Assembly: GCA_900319865.1 (NCBI GenBank)
Contig: ONQD01000001.1
Coordinates: 62,001 to 126,000, forward strand
DNA length: 64,000 bases
Direction of reading: 5' to 3'
Source: an uncultured Bacteroidales bacterium
GTDB lineage: Bacteria; Bacteroidota; Bacteroidia; Bacteroidales; P3
Shown here: positions 36,544 through 45,055 of the stretch, in pieces
How positions within the stretch are numbered: the first letter of the stretch is position 1
Layout of the letters: every line of letters begins with the position of its first letter
Notes under the pieces: model-generated
The model's database searches: none
Told to the model about the DNA's origin: nothing
What the model saw: the letters and a program-made list of their open reading frames with translations, nothing else
Program-made: the position numbers and the translations under genes

Positions 36544-36863
36544 GCGTCCCTATCGGGACGCTGGTCTATTGGTTGTCTTCTCACGGCACTGCGAGGACTT
36601 CGTCCTCTTGTACCGTGATATGCAAGGTCTCGTCCCTATCGGGACGTGTCAGGATGTCAGCATGACAGCCGATAGGGCGTCCCGACAGGGACGCGATATG
36701 CATAACACGGTACAAGCCCACAGGGCGCAGTGCCGTGATAGCAACATAACAACCCCTAAGGCGTCCCGACAGGGACGCGATATGCATAACACGGTACAAG
36801 CCCCCTAGGGCGCAGTGCCGTGATAGCAGCATGACAGCCCCTAAGGCGTCCCGGCAGGGACGC
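36544..36863. repeat. Cluster of palindromic repeats (core GCGTCCC-N4-GGGACGC)
   Basis: Palindromes at 36544-36561, 36631-36646, 36677-36694, 36761-36778 and 36846-36863. The last three head units of 84-85 bases in direct orientation that also share ACGGTACAAGCCC and GCGCAGTGCCGTGATAGC; the first two belong to a copy in the opposite orientation (TCACGGCACTGCGAGG ... CTTGTACCGTGATATGC). A further core lies at 38149-38165. The cluster ends 13 bases from the dusB stop. No coding frame. Confidence 0.8.
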
Positions 36864-36875
36864 GACATGCATATT

Positions 36876-37850
36876 TCAGGCGTAGTATTCGGCCACGCGG
36901 TCGAGGATGGGAAGGATTTGGTCGAGGGTGGTGGTGTTGACCATCGGGATGCGGAACTGCTTGAAGGCGGGCAGGCCTTTGAAGTATCCGCCATAGTGTT
37001 TGCGCATCTCGAACATAGCGGTGTGCTCGCCTTTGAACTCGACAGCGGCCATCAGATGTCGGCGGCACACCTCCACACGCTCGGCCACAGTGATTTCGCG
37101 TTCCTCCTCGCCCCGCAGCAGGCGTTGGGTCTGCTCGAATATCCAGGGGTTGCCGATTGCCCCGCGGCCTATGAGAATGCCATCCACACCATAGCGGCGG
37201 CGGGCATCGAGGGCTTGTTGCGGAGTGGTGATGTCGCCGTTGCCGAAAATGGGGATATGCATGCGGGGATTGTTTTTCACCTCGCCGATGAGAGTCCAGT
37301 CGGCGGTGCCCTGATACATCTGGGTCTTCGTGCGTCCGTGTATGCTGAGGGCGGCGATGCCGATGTCCTGCAGCCGTTCGGCCAGTTCCACAATGGGTTT
37401 GTCGTCGGCATCATAGCCCAGACGGGTTTTGACGGTGACGGGCAGATGGGACCGCCGTACAAGGGCTTCGGTGATGCGGAGCATCTTGGGTATGTCCTTC
37501 AATATGCCGCTGCCCGCCCCTTTGCCGGCCACCTTGCGCACCGGGCAGCCCCAGTTGATGTCGACAAAGTCGGGCTCACGCGACTCCACTATGTCGAGGC
37601 ATTGCAGCAGTTCGTTCTCGTCGGCACCGAATATCTGGATGCCTATGGGGTGCTGCTCGGGGGTGAAACACATTTTGCGGTAGCTCTTTTCGGCTTCGCG
37701 GTTCAAGGCCTCGGAGGCGATGAATTCGGTGATAAGCAAGTCGGCACCGAACCCCTTGCACAGTTGGCGGAAGGGTTGGTCGGTGATGTCGTCCATGGGC
37801 GAAAGTCCAAGGACACAATATTTTCCGAAATCCAGCGTTTTAGTGTTCAC
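36876..37850 (-). CDS. dusB: tRNA-dihydrouridine synthase DusB-type
   Basis: 324 residues from a GTG at 37850. FMN-binding TIM barrel with LSPMDDITDQPFR at the N-terminus, catalytic Cys in INWGCPVRKVAGKGAG, Lys and Arg in VTVKTRLGYD, His in ALSIHGRTKTQMY, and the phosphate grip GNGDITT / GRGAIGNPW. Reduces uridines in tRNA D-loops. The GTG is chosen because it gives the family N-terminus and follows a TATCTTTG box by four bases; the open frame continues upstream through the promoter to 38147 but that extension has no family resemblance. Confidence 0.92.
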   Translation of the reverse strand: MNTKTLDFGKYCVLGLSPMDDITDQPFRQLCKGFGADLLITEFIASEALNREAEKSYRKMCFTPEQHPIGIQIFGADENELLQCLDIVESREPDFVDINWGCPVRKVAGKGAGSGILKDIPKMLRITEALVRRSHLPVTVKTRLGYDADDKPIVELAERLQDIGIAALSIHGRTKTQMYQGTADWTLIGEVKNNPRMHIPIFGNGDITTPQQALDARRRYGVDGILIGRGAIGNPWIFEQTQRLLRGEEEREITVAERVEVCRRHLMAAVEFKGEHTAMFEMRKHYGGYFKGLPAFKQFRIPMVNTTTLDQILPILDRVAEYYA

Positions 37851-37854
37851 GATG

Positions 37855-37862
37855 CAAAGATA
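37855..37862 (-). promoter_or_regulatory. -7 promoter box of dusB
   Basis: TATCTTTG on the minus strand, four bases before the GTG start, which implies a leaderless or nearly leaderless transcript. Confidence 0.65.
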
Positions 37863-38148
37863 CAAAAAAAGCGGAGAACCGATGCACCAAAGTGCCTGAA
37901 TCGTCGCTTTTTTTACCGCAACGGTCTCTATTTGCCGGGCTTGGATACTATTATTGTTGGGTTGGCGTTCAGTACTGGCCGTTGCGTGATAGGCAATGAG
38001 AGGAATTGGGCATCGAATTGCCTGATGCAGAGCAGGCACGCCACTGGCTACAGCGGACTGTGCAAACTGCCACCATACAGTCCAACGGCTGATGACAGCC
38101 CCAGCAACCGCCCGCGCTGCGTGGCAAATGCCGAAGGCAAAGGACAAA

Positions 38149-38165
38149 GCGTCCCGAAGGGACGC
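38149..38165. repeat. Isolated copy of the GCGTCCC palindrome
   Basis: GCGTCCC-GAA-GGGACGC, followed by GCGACA as in the 36.5-36.9 kb cluster; lies 45 bases before the cdd start. Confidence 0.65.
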
Positions 38166-38209
38166 GACAAAATAGAATCATTACACGAACAACAAAAAAG
38201 ATTGATACT

Positions 38210-38683
38210 ATGGAAAAGAAACAATTATTGATAGATTACTGCGAATACGACTCGCTGGCCGAGATGCCCGCGTGCGACCGCGAGCTGATGGAGTGCGCTA
38301 TGGATGCCACCCGCAGCAGCTACTCGCCCTATTCCCGTTTCCGTGTGGGGGCGGCGGTGCGTCTGGCCGACGGGACGCTGGTGCAAGGTAGCAACCAGGA
38401 GAATCTGGCCTACCCTTCGGGCCTGTGCGGCGAACGGGTGGCGTTGTTCACCGCCTCGGCCCAGCATCCCGGGCAGGCGGTTGTGGCGTTGGCCGTGGTG
38501 GGTAGTCAGGAGGGCGACTTCCTGGAGGCGTCGCCCTGCGGTGCCTGCCGCCAGGTAATGGTCGAATACGAGATGCGCTACGGCAACGAAATTGATGTGT
38601 TTTGTTACCTCAAAGGGGGTCGAGTTCGGCGCATTCATGGTGTGAAAAGCCTGCTTCCCTTCACTTTCGAGGCTGAGTTATAA
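38210..38683 (+). CDS. cdd: Cytidine deaminase
   Basis: 157 residues. Zinc ligands Cys73 (GLCGERVALF), Cys110 and Cys113 (SPCGACRQVM), with Glu75 as the proton shuttle. Deaminates (deoxy)cytidine in pyrimidine salvage. The usual CAE is CGE here (Gly for Ala), a small change that keeps the catalytic Glu. Base composition is GC-rich compared with flanking intergenic DNA. Confidence 0.94.
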   Translation: MEKKQLLIDYCEYDSLAEMPACDRELMECAMDATRSSYSPYSRFRVGAAVRLADGTLVQGSNQENLAYPSGLCGERVALFTASAQHPGQAVVALAVVGSQEGDFLEASPCGACRQVMVEYEMRYGNEIDVFCYLKGGRVRRIHGVKSLLPFTFEAEL

Positions 38684-38779
38684 GTTTTTTTAAGAAATAC
38701 AAAATGCTAATATATAGCACAATGTGAATTCTCAGTAAGAAAAACCAACAAAAAAGTTTCATACACTAAAAAATCTTTG

Positions 38780-38787
38780 TACCTTTG
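38780..38787 (+). promoter_or_regulatory. -7 promoter box of the foldase gene
   Basis: TACCTTTG, exact TAnnTTTG match, 54 bases before the ATG at 38842. Confidence 0.55.
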
Positions 38788-38841
38788 CACGCTTAAAATA
38801 GCAAACAAAAGGAATAGATAAAATAAATAAAAATACTTAAT

Positions 38842-40959
38842 ATGGGAATTATAGGAAGTATCAGAAAACACTCTTGGATAGCAGTCGTCGTAGTGGGCGG
38901 AGCTATCATTGCATTCATTATCGGTGACGTGTGGAAGAACAACAGCCGCATCCCCGATATGGGTAAAATCAACAACTCTACAATCACCTACCAGCGTTTT
39001 AACGAACTGACCGAGGAGATGGAGAACAACTACAAACGTCAGCAGGGCGTCAGCCAGGTGCCCGCCGATGTGGAATACCAGCTCCGCGACCAAGTGTGGC
39101 AGACCCTCGTGGGCGAAACACTGACCGAAGAACAGTTAAACAAACTGGGTCTCACCGTGACCAATGCCGAATTGAGCGACATGTATCTGGGTAACTTTAT
39201 CCACCCCTACCTCCGCCAGTCGTTCACCGACCCCAAAACCGGCACCTACCAGACCGAGGCCATCCAATACTATCTCGACAACTTCGAAAACCTCGATACC
39301 GCCCAGCGCATGCAGTGGATGGAATTGGAGAAGGCTGTCAAAGCCGACCGCAAACAGCAGAAATATAGCAACCTGATTGCCCGCGGTATGTATATGCCCA
39401 ACAACATCGCCAAGCAGATTGCCGAGATGGGCAACCAGCTGAGCAATGTCACCGCCCTGAACCTGACCTACCAGTCGGTCGAAGACGGTGAAATCACCCT
39501 GAGCGATGAGGATTACCAGAACTACTACAAGAAACACAAAGCCGAGTTCCGCGTGCGTGAAGAGCTCCGCGAGCTGGACTATATCGTCTATCCCATTGTA
39601 CCCACCGCACAGGATATGGCCAACATCCAGGCCGAGGTAGAGAAGACCTGGGAGGAATTCCAGACCATCGAGCCCGACGAGCTTATCTTCTTCGTCAACT
39701 CCGAATCGGACCACAGCTATGACTCCACCTACCGCAAAGCCAGCGAGTTCACCTCGCCTATGGATTCTGCCCTGATGGCAGCCGGCGAAGGTTCGCTGAT
39801 TAGCCCCCGCATTGCAGGCAACGAGTGGATTATGGGCAAAGTGCTGAAAGTGGCCAACCGCCCCGACAGCATCCGCGCCAGCCTCATCCAAATTCTCAAC
39901 AGCAAAGTGGGCGGCAACATCACCCGCGGTGACGAGCAGGCCAAACTGCTTGCCGACAGCGTGCTGAATGTGCTCCGCTCCGGTGCCATGACCTTCGAAG
40001 AGGCTGTTGAAAAATACAGCGAAGACCCCCAGAAGAGCAGCAACGGCGGCGACATGGGTTGGCAGCTCGACGGCTACTACGGCCTCCTCAACGAGGACAT
40101 CGTGAACAATGCTGAAGGCAGCATGTTCATCACCCGTCTGCCCAACGAGATTGGCTACACCATCGTGAAGGTTACCGGCAAGACCCCCCTCAACAGAAAA
40201 TACCGTGTGGCCGCCATCACCCGCACCATTGCCGCTTCCGAGACCACCACTCGCAACATCTACAACAGCGCCAACAAGTTTGCCGGCAACAACCGCACCT
40301 ATGCCGAGATGACCGCTGCCGCACAGGCCGAGAACCTGCAGATACGCAACGGCATGGTGAACTCCATGACCTACTCCTTGGCCGGCATCAACAACGCCCG
40401 CAGCATCGTGCAGTGGGCCTTCAACGACGAGACCAAAGTGGGCTCGGTGGCCGACCAGATTTTCGAGTCTGACGACATGTATATCGTAGCCGCTTTGAAG
40501 GATGTCTATAAAGAAGGCTTTGCCTCCCTCGACCAGGTCCGCACCATGATCGAGAACCAAGTGCGCATCGAGAAGAAAGCCGAACTGCTCAAAGCCCGTC
40601 TGGAAGAGGCCAAACAGACTAGCAAAGACATTGCCTCTATCGCCGCCAAGATGAATGTGAAGCTTGACACTCTCGACAGCATCTCGTTCAACGACTACTT
40701 CCTGGGTGCCTACGGCATGGAGCCCAAAGTGCAGGCCGCTATCGCAGCCTCTGCCGAGAACACTCTTATCGGACCCATCCAGGGTGCCAACGGCGTGTAT
40801 ATGGTCAAGGTCAATTCCAAGACCGCCAATACCACCGCTCCCGATGTGGCCGCCATCCGCAGCCAGAAAGAGCAGAGTTTCCGCCAGAGCCTGCGTAACA
40901 TCCAGCTTGTGCTCAGAGACAACGCCAAGATTATCGACCAACGCAACAAATTCTTCTAA
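38842..40959 (+). CDS. Membrane-anchored parvulin-type peptidyl-prolyl isomerase (PpiD/SurA-like)
   Basis: 705 residues: N-terminal membrane anchor (SWIAVVVVGGAIIAFIIGDV, residues 12-31), a SurA-N-like helical domain (about 35-200), and a parvulin domain (about 345-455; SLIQILNSKVGGNI, MTFEEAVEKYSEDPQKSSNG, GDMGWQLDGY), then a C-terminal helical region. Such periplasmic foldases help outer-membrane proteins fold. Strong codon bias and high GC fit high expression. Its TAA overlaps the next ATG by one base (TAATG). Confidence 0.9.
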   Translation: MGIIGSIRKHSWIAVVVVGGAIIAFIIGDVWKNNSRIPDMGKINNSTITYQRFNELTEEMENNYKRQQGVSQVPADVEYQLRDQVWQTLVGETLTEEQLNKLGLTVTNAELSDMYLGNFIHPYLRQSFTDPKTGTYQTEAIQYYLDNFENLDTAQRMQWMELEKAVKADRKQQKYSNLIARGMYMPNNIAKQIAEMGNQLSNVTALNLTYQSVEDGEITLSDEDYQNYYKKHKAEFRVREELRELDYIVYPIVPTAQDMANIQAEVEKTWEEFQTIEPDELIFFVNSESDHSYDSTYRKASEFTSPMDSALMAAGEGSLISPRIAGNEWIMGKVLKVANRPDSIRASLIQILNSKVGGNITRGDEQAKLLADSVLNVLRSGAMTFEEAVEKYSEDPQKSSNGGDMGWQLDGYYGLLNEDIVNNAEGSMFITRLPNEIGYTIVKVTGKTPLNRKYRVAAITRTIAASETTTRNIYNSANKFAGNNRTYAEMTAAAQAENLQIRNGMVNSMTYSLAGINNARSIVQWAFNDETKVGSVADQIFESDDMYIVAALKDVYKEGFASLDQVRTMIENQVRIEKKAELLKARLEEAKQTSKDIASIAAKMNVKLDTLDSISFNDYFLGAYGMEPKVQAAIAASAENTLIGPIQGANGVYMVKVNSKTANTTAPDVAAIRSQKEQSFRQSLRNIQLVLRDNAKIIDQRNKFF

Positions 40960-41501
40960 TGGATAGCGAACGGTCGAACGCGATAAAAGAGAAAGGCGCG
41001 GCCATGCGGCTGCGCCTTTCTGATAAATGGCAGGACCTACGCGAACGGATGCACCACAAGCACCGCTTTGTGGTGATGGACACCGACACGTTCCAGGAGA
41101 AATTCTCCATCGAGCTGACCGGTGTCAATCTGTTCACCTACGCCGGCATCAGCATCATCGTGCTGATAGTCCTCACCTCGCTACTCATCGCGTTCACCCC
41201 CCTGCGCGCCCTGGTTCCCGGATATATCAAGCCCGAACTGAAGGAGCAGAGCATCCGCAACTCGCAAATAATCGACTCGCTGGAAGTGATTATCGACCAG
41301 CACGAACAGCACATCAAAATCATCCAGAGCGCCCTGAGCGGCAACACCCTCTCCACCCCCGTCGAAGCTTCCGGCGAGGAGGTGTCAGGCGAAGCCATCA
41401 CCTATCGACACTCCAAGGCCGACTCGCTGCTGCGCAAGAAGATAGAAGACCGCGAGAAGAAACAGAAGAAGTCCGATAAGAACAAACGCAAAAAAAAGTA
41501 G
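40959..41501 (+). CDS. Single-pass membrane protein resembling the N-terminal part of Bacteroidetes M23 peptidases
   Basis: 180 residues: cytoplasmic segment (HHKHRFVVMDTDTFQEKFSI), one membrane helix (about 62-84, ISIIVLIVLTSLLIAF), the motif TPLRALVPGYIKPE, a short coiled coil and a Lys-rich tail. From memory of the family, the part up to PGY matches the N-terminus of Bacteroidetes M23-domain proteins, but the peptidase domain (HxxxD, HxH) is absent. Co-transcribed with the upstream foldase (TAATG overlap). It may be a scaffold for a cell-wall enzyme; function unknown. Confidence 0.7.
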   Translation: MDSERSNAIKEKGAAMRLRLSDKWQDLRERMHHKHRFVVMDTDTFQEKFSIELTGVNLFTYAGISIIVLIVLTSLLIAFTPLRALVPGYIKPELKEQSIRNSQIIDSLEVIIDQHEQHIKIIQSALSGNTLSTPVEASGEEVSGEAITYRHSKADSLLRKKIEDREKKQKKSDKNKRKKK

Positions 41502-41576
41502 CTGCCACAATAGGCAACCGCTAAAATAAGCCCTGTAAGGGCAAAACTTTAAATCCGTATTTAGAGCCCACAAATA

Positions 41577-42722
41577 ATGATGAAACGTATCGCTATACTA
41601 GGGTCGACAGGCTCCATAGGCACACAGGCGCTGAACGTGATAAGGCGTCACCGCGACCGCTTTGCCGTCGAGGTGCTGTGCGCCGGCGGCAACGCCGACC
41701 TGCTGATACAACAGGCCCTCGAGTTCGAGCCCAACGCCGTGGCCATTGCCGACGAGACCAAATACCCCCAGGTGCAGGCCGCACTCGACCCCCACGGCAT
41801 CAAAGTCTTTGCCGGCAACGACTCCATTGCCGACCTCATGGAGATGAGCACTATCGACATGGTGCTGGCCTCCATAGTGGGCTTTGCCGGTCTGCGTCCC
41901 ACCCTCCGTGCCATCGAGCACCACAAAACCATCGCCCTAGCCAACAAGGAGACTATGGTGGTGGCAGGCGAGATAGTGACCGCCGCCGCTGCCCGCAACC
42001 AGGTGCCCATCCTGCCCGTCGACTCCGAACACTCCGCCATTTTCCAGAGCCTCGTGGGCGAGATGGGGAATATCGACAAAATCCTCCTCACCGCCTCGGG
42101 CGGCCCCTTCAGGGGCTATTCCAGAGCCCAGCTGGAGCAGGTTACTCTGGCCGATGCTCTAAAACACCCCAATTGGAACATGGGACGCAAAGTAACCATC
42201 GATTCGGCCTCCCTGATGAACAAGGGGCTGGAGGTAATCGAAGCCAAATGGCTGTTCAACGTGCCCGCCGAGCGGATACAGGTGCTGGTACACCCGCAGT
42301 CCATAGTGCACTCAATGGTGCAGTATGTCGACGGCAGCATCAAGGCGCAGCTGGGCGTGCCCACCATGGAAACTCCCATACAGTATGCCTTCAGCTTCCC
42401 CGATCGCATCGAGAGCCACCTGCCCCGGCTGGACTTTGCACAGCACCCCCAACTCACCTTCGAAGAGCCCGATACCAAGACTTTCCGCTGTCTGGCCCTG
42501 GCCTATCAGGCCATTGCCCAAGGCGGCAATATGCCCTGCATCATGAATGCCGCCAACGAGGTGGCCGTGCAGCTGTTCATCGAAGGGAAAATACCCTTCC
42601 TCGGCATTGCCGACTTTGTAGAGGCACAGATGCAGAAAGGACACTTCATAGCCAAGCCCTCGCTCGACGACCTTTTCCAGACCGATGCAGAGATACGGCA
42701 ACAAGCCGCCCTGCACCGCTAA
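41577..42722 (+). CDS. dxr: 1-deoxy-D-xylulose 5-phosphate reductoisomerase
   Basis: 381 residues: NADPH-binding GSTGSIGTQALNVIRRH, the ALANKETMVVAGE segment, metal ligands in PVDSEHSAIFQ, and substrate residues in SASLMNKGLEVIEAKW and VHPQSIVHSMVQY. Commits carbon to the MEP isoprenoid pathway. Two adjacent ATGs (41577, 41580) both work. Followed by an intrinsic terminator at 42754-42799. Confidence 0.96.
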   Translation: MMKRIAILGSTGSIGTQALNVIRRHRDRFAVEVLCAGGNADLLIQQALEFEPNAVAIADETKYPQVQAALDPHGIKVFAGNDSIADLMEMSTIDMVLASIVGFAGLRPTLRAIEHHKTIALANKETMVVAGEIVTAAAARNQVPILPVDSEHSAIFQSLVGEMGNIDKILLTASGGPFRGYSRAQLEQVTLADALKHPNWNMGRKVTIDSASLMNKGLEVIEAKWLFNVPAERIQVLVHPQSIVHSMVQYVDGSIKAQLGVPTMETPIQYAFSFPDRIESHLPRLDFAQHPQLTFEEPDTKTFRCLALAYQAIAQGGNMPCIMNAANEVAVQLFIEGKIPFLGIADFVEAQMQKGHFIAKPSLDDLFQTDAEIRQQAALHR

Positions 42723-42753
42723 CCAGCCGTCCCGGGCCTTTGGCCTTCGCCAC

Positions 42754-42799
42754 AAGCGGGAGGGAAATACCCAGTCAGTTACTTTCCTCCCGCTTTTTT
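42754..42799 (+). terminator. Intrinsic terminator after dxr
   Basis: AAGCGGGAGGGAAA pairs with TTTCCTCCCGCTT (one bulged G), 15-base loop, then a T-run at 42794-42799. Confidence 0.85.
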
Positions 42800-42831
42800 A
42801 TATGGATTATGTCGCCGCGCCAACATAAAGG

Positions 42832-43269
42832 TACAAGCGTCACCGCGCCAGCGTCCCCATTTCAAAGGGGTGCCACGACAGTGGCGGGGTATGTATCCCG
42901 CTGGCGGAGCCAGCACAAATCACAATAGTCCTCTTTTAAATACAATATGGACTTTCTGCATTTGTTTTACAATACATACCCCCCGGCTCCGCCGTACCCC
43001 TTTCGAAAGGGGACGCGCAGTAGCAGTCCATCTGTCTCTTGCTAAGGATACTGAATGTAGATACAAGCGTCACCGCGGCAGCGTCCCCTTTCGAAAGGGG
43101 TGCCACGACAGTGGCGGGGTATGTATAACGCTGGCGGAGCCAGCACATATCACAAAAGTCCTATTTAAAAAAATAATTGGACTTTCTACATCTGTTTTCA
43201 GCTACATACCCCCCGGCTCCGCCGTACCCCTTTCGAAAGGGGACGCGCGGTAGCAGCCCGTCTGTCTCT
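42832..43269. repeat. Two direct 208-bp repeat units, each with internal inverted arms
   Basis: Units 42832-43039 and 43062-43269 (230-base period) start TACAAGCGTCACCGCG and end TCTGTCTCT. Inside each, a left arm (GCGTCCCC ... GGGGTGCCAC ... GGCGGGGTATGTA) and a right arm (TACATACCCCCCGGC ... CCCC ... GGGGACGCGC) are imperfect inverted copies. The palindrome CCCCTTTCGAAAGGGG occurs at 42997-43012, 43085-43100 and 43227-43242 and is decayed in the first left arm (42855-42870). Smaller hairpins such as GCTGGC-GGA-GCCAGC lie between arms. No ORF or transposase. Confidence 0.85.
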
Positions 43270-43806
43270 ATCTGTTTAATAAAACCAATTCCCCTTCAGG
43301 ATTCCATCCATCTATATTCAAGTTCCGTTCACCCTTCACCTCATAGCAACTCCATAAAAAACACTTTTTAACCCCCAAGGTCAAGAAAACCTTACTAAGA
43401 AGTGACTAAAAGCTTAACATGTTGCGAACCCAAATAGGACATAACATCAAAAAACTGCAACCCTGTGTTTTCCTGAAATCGCTTGACAGTTTTTTGCTGG
43501 TTAAACTGATTGGCTTGTCAAATAGGAAATAGGATAAAAAAGACCTGAATCAGATAGGGCAACGAAGCTGTACATAATTGGGGACAATATAGAGATAGAT
43601 AAAGTAACAATATTACATAATCGTTCATTAGAAAGGGATGTAATATATCTGTATTCTTCCCTCCTTTGTGTAGGTTTACATAATAACTGATTGATGTAAA
43701 AACTCATATACACTTATTTAAAATCATCATAAAAAAAGATTACAAATCCTACTAATTGTTTTAATTGTTTTTTTCAGTCCAAAACAATAAATGAAGAAAA
43801 AATACG
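43270..43806. other. AT-rich intergenic region before the defence island
   Basis: About 540 bases with no convincing gene, between the repeat pair and the first methyltransferase. It presumably contains the island promoter, but no exact TAnnTTTG box was found close to the start codon. No direct repeat resembling an attachment site was recognised here and at 57.5-57.9 kb. Confidence 0.4.
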
Positions 43807-43832
43807 TTTTACCTTATTGTAATAAGGTAAAA
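43807..43832. promoter_or_regulatory. Near-perfect 26-bp palindrome at the start of methyltransferase 1
   Basis: TTTTACCTTATT (43807-43818), centre GT, AATAAGGTAAAA (43821-43832). It ends two bases before the ATG at 43835, where it could be an operator for a controller or the methyltransferase itself, or an RNA hairpin masking the start. Confidence 0.7.
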
Positions 43833-43834
43833 AA

Positions 43835-45055
43835 ATGGCAAAACCGACATGTATAGATTTGTTTGCAGGCTGCGGAGGGCTCTCCCTCGGTCTGTACCTT
43901 GCTGGATGGCAAGGGATTTTTGCCATTGAGAAAAATGCTTTCCCTTTTGAGACGCTAAAGCACAACCTTGTCGACAATAAGAAGCATTTCGATTGGCCTG
44001 ACTGGCTTCCTCAAACCAATCACGACATTAACGAGGTGCTTGAGAAATACCAAGACCAACTGAGAGCCTTGCGTGGCAAGGTGGATTTGGTGGCTGGCGG
44101 ACCTCCTTGTCAAGGGTTTTCTATGGCGGGAAAACGAGTCGAAGACGATGTGCGCAACCAGTTGGTCTTCTCCTACATCAAGTTCATCGATTTGGTGCGT
44201 CCCCACATGCTCCTTTTTGAGAATGTGAAGGGTTTTACCTATGCTTTCGACAGAAAGAACGCTAGCAACGCTGAGCCTTATTCGCGCAAGGTGATTCGAG
44301 GACTACAAGGATTGGGGTATAACGTCAAGCCGCATGTTTTTGACTTCTCCAACTATGGTGTTCCACAGCGTCGCAAACGCTTCATCCTTGTGGGAATTCA
44401 AGAAGGATTAGGGTCTCCCGACAACTTTGAACAACTGCTATTGGCTCATCGTGACGCTTTCTTAAAAAGCAAAGGGTTAAAATCTACGGCTACGCTACAT
44501 GAGGCCATATCCGATTTGCTACGCAGCAATGGAGAGCTACCTACGCCAGACCGAAAAGGATTCAATTCGGGAATCTATGGCAAAGGGAGAATCAGCAATT
44601 ACGCAAAGGTGATGCGTGGGGATTATCCAAAGATGCATACCATTCCCGACAGTCATAGCTTTGCCCACCACACATCTGAAAAGACTGCATTATTCCAACG
44701 CCTCCTGTCCGAATATCAACCCAGAGGCAAGCGCATTGATGGAACAGCCCGCGAAGCCTGGGGCATCAAGCAGCGTGGAATAACAGTATTAGACCCCAAT
44801 GCTGTTTCGCCAACTATTACCGGGTTGCCAGATGACTACCTACACTATTCAGAACCCCGCATTATGACAGTCCGAGAGTGTGCACGTATTCAGTCATTCC
44901 CCGATTGGTATGAGATAAAAGCAAAATACACCACCGGTGGCAAGATGCGTAAACTTGAAGTCCCCCGCTACTCTCAAGTCGGTAATGCTATACCCCCGTT
45001 GTTCGCAGAACAGGCCGGAATCGTATTAAAGGAGATGTTGCAGAATGAAAGATAA
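43835..45055 (+). CDS. DNA cytosine-C5 methyltransferase 1
   Basis: 406 residues with the ordered C5-MTase motifs: I (DLFAGCGGLSLGLYLAGW), IV (GGPPCQGFSMAGKR, catalytic Cys), VI (LFENVKGF), VIII (VPQRRKRFILVG) and X (SQVGNAIPPLFAEQAG); the variable target-recognition stretch lies about 245-330. Methylates C5 of cytosine in an unknown site. All motifs intact. It overlaps the next gene by 11 bases (45045-45055), so the pair is translationally coupled. A palindrome sits directly upstream. Confidence 0.95.
   Translation: MAKPTCIDLFAGCGGLSLGLYLAGWQGIFAIEKNAFPFETLKHNLVDNKKHFDWPDWLPQTNHDINEVLEKYQDQLRALRGKVDLVAGGPPCQGFSMAGKRVEDDVRNQLVFSYIKFIDLVRPHMLLFENVKGFTYAFDRKNASNAEPYSRKVIRGLQGLGYNVKPHVFDFSNYGVPQRRKRFILVGIQEGLGSPDNFEQLLLAHRDAFLKSKGLKSTATLHEAISDLLRSNGELPTPDRKGFNSGIYGKGRISNYAKVMRGDYPKMHTIPDSHSFAHHTSEKTALFQRLLSEYQPRGKRIDGTAREAWGIKQRGITVLDPNAVSPTITGLPDDYLHYSEPRIMTVRECARIQSFPDWYEIKAKYTTGGKMRKLEVPRYSQVGNAIPPLFAEQAGIVLKEMLQNER

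Noticed and set aside
36677-36863. Possible CRISPR array
   Set aside because: Repeats are few, palindromic and present in both orientations, and the intervening sequences are themselves repeated; no cas genes nearby.
36831-38231. 466-codon plus-strand frame and the 423-codon minus frame of dusB up to 38147
   Set aside because: The plus frame is a dusB shadow. The dusB N-terminal extension crosses its own promoter box and has no family similarity; the GTG at 37850 fits.
39136-40941. 601-codon open frame on the minus strand
   Set aside because: Shadow of the GC-rich foldase gene; His/Gly/Val-rich, no recognisable domain.
41678-42928. 416-codon plus-strand frame overlapping dxr
   Set aside because: Arg/His/Pro-rich off-frame reading of dxr; dxr motifs are intact in the other frame.
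43371-43834. tRNA or attachment-site core at the left edge of the island
   Set aside because: No cloverleaf, no GGTTCGAATCC-like T-loop, and no matching direct repeat seen at 57.5-57.9 kb.
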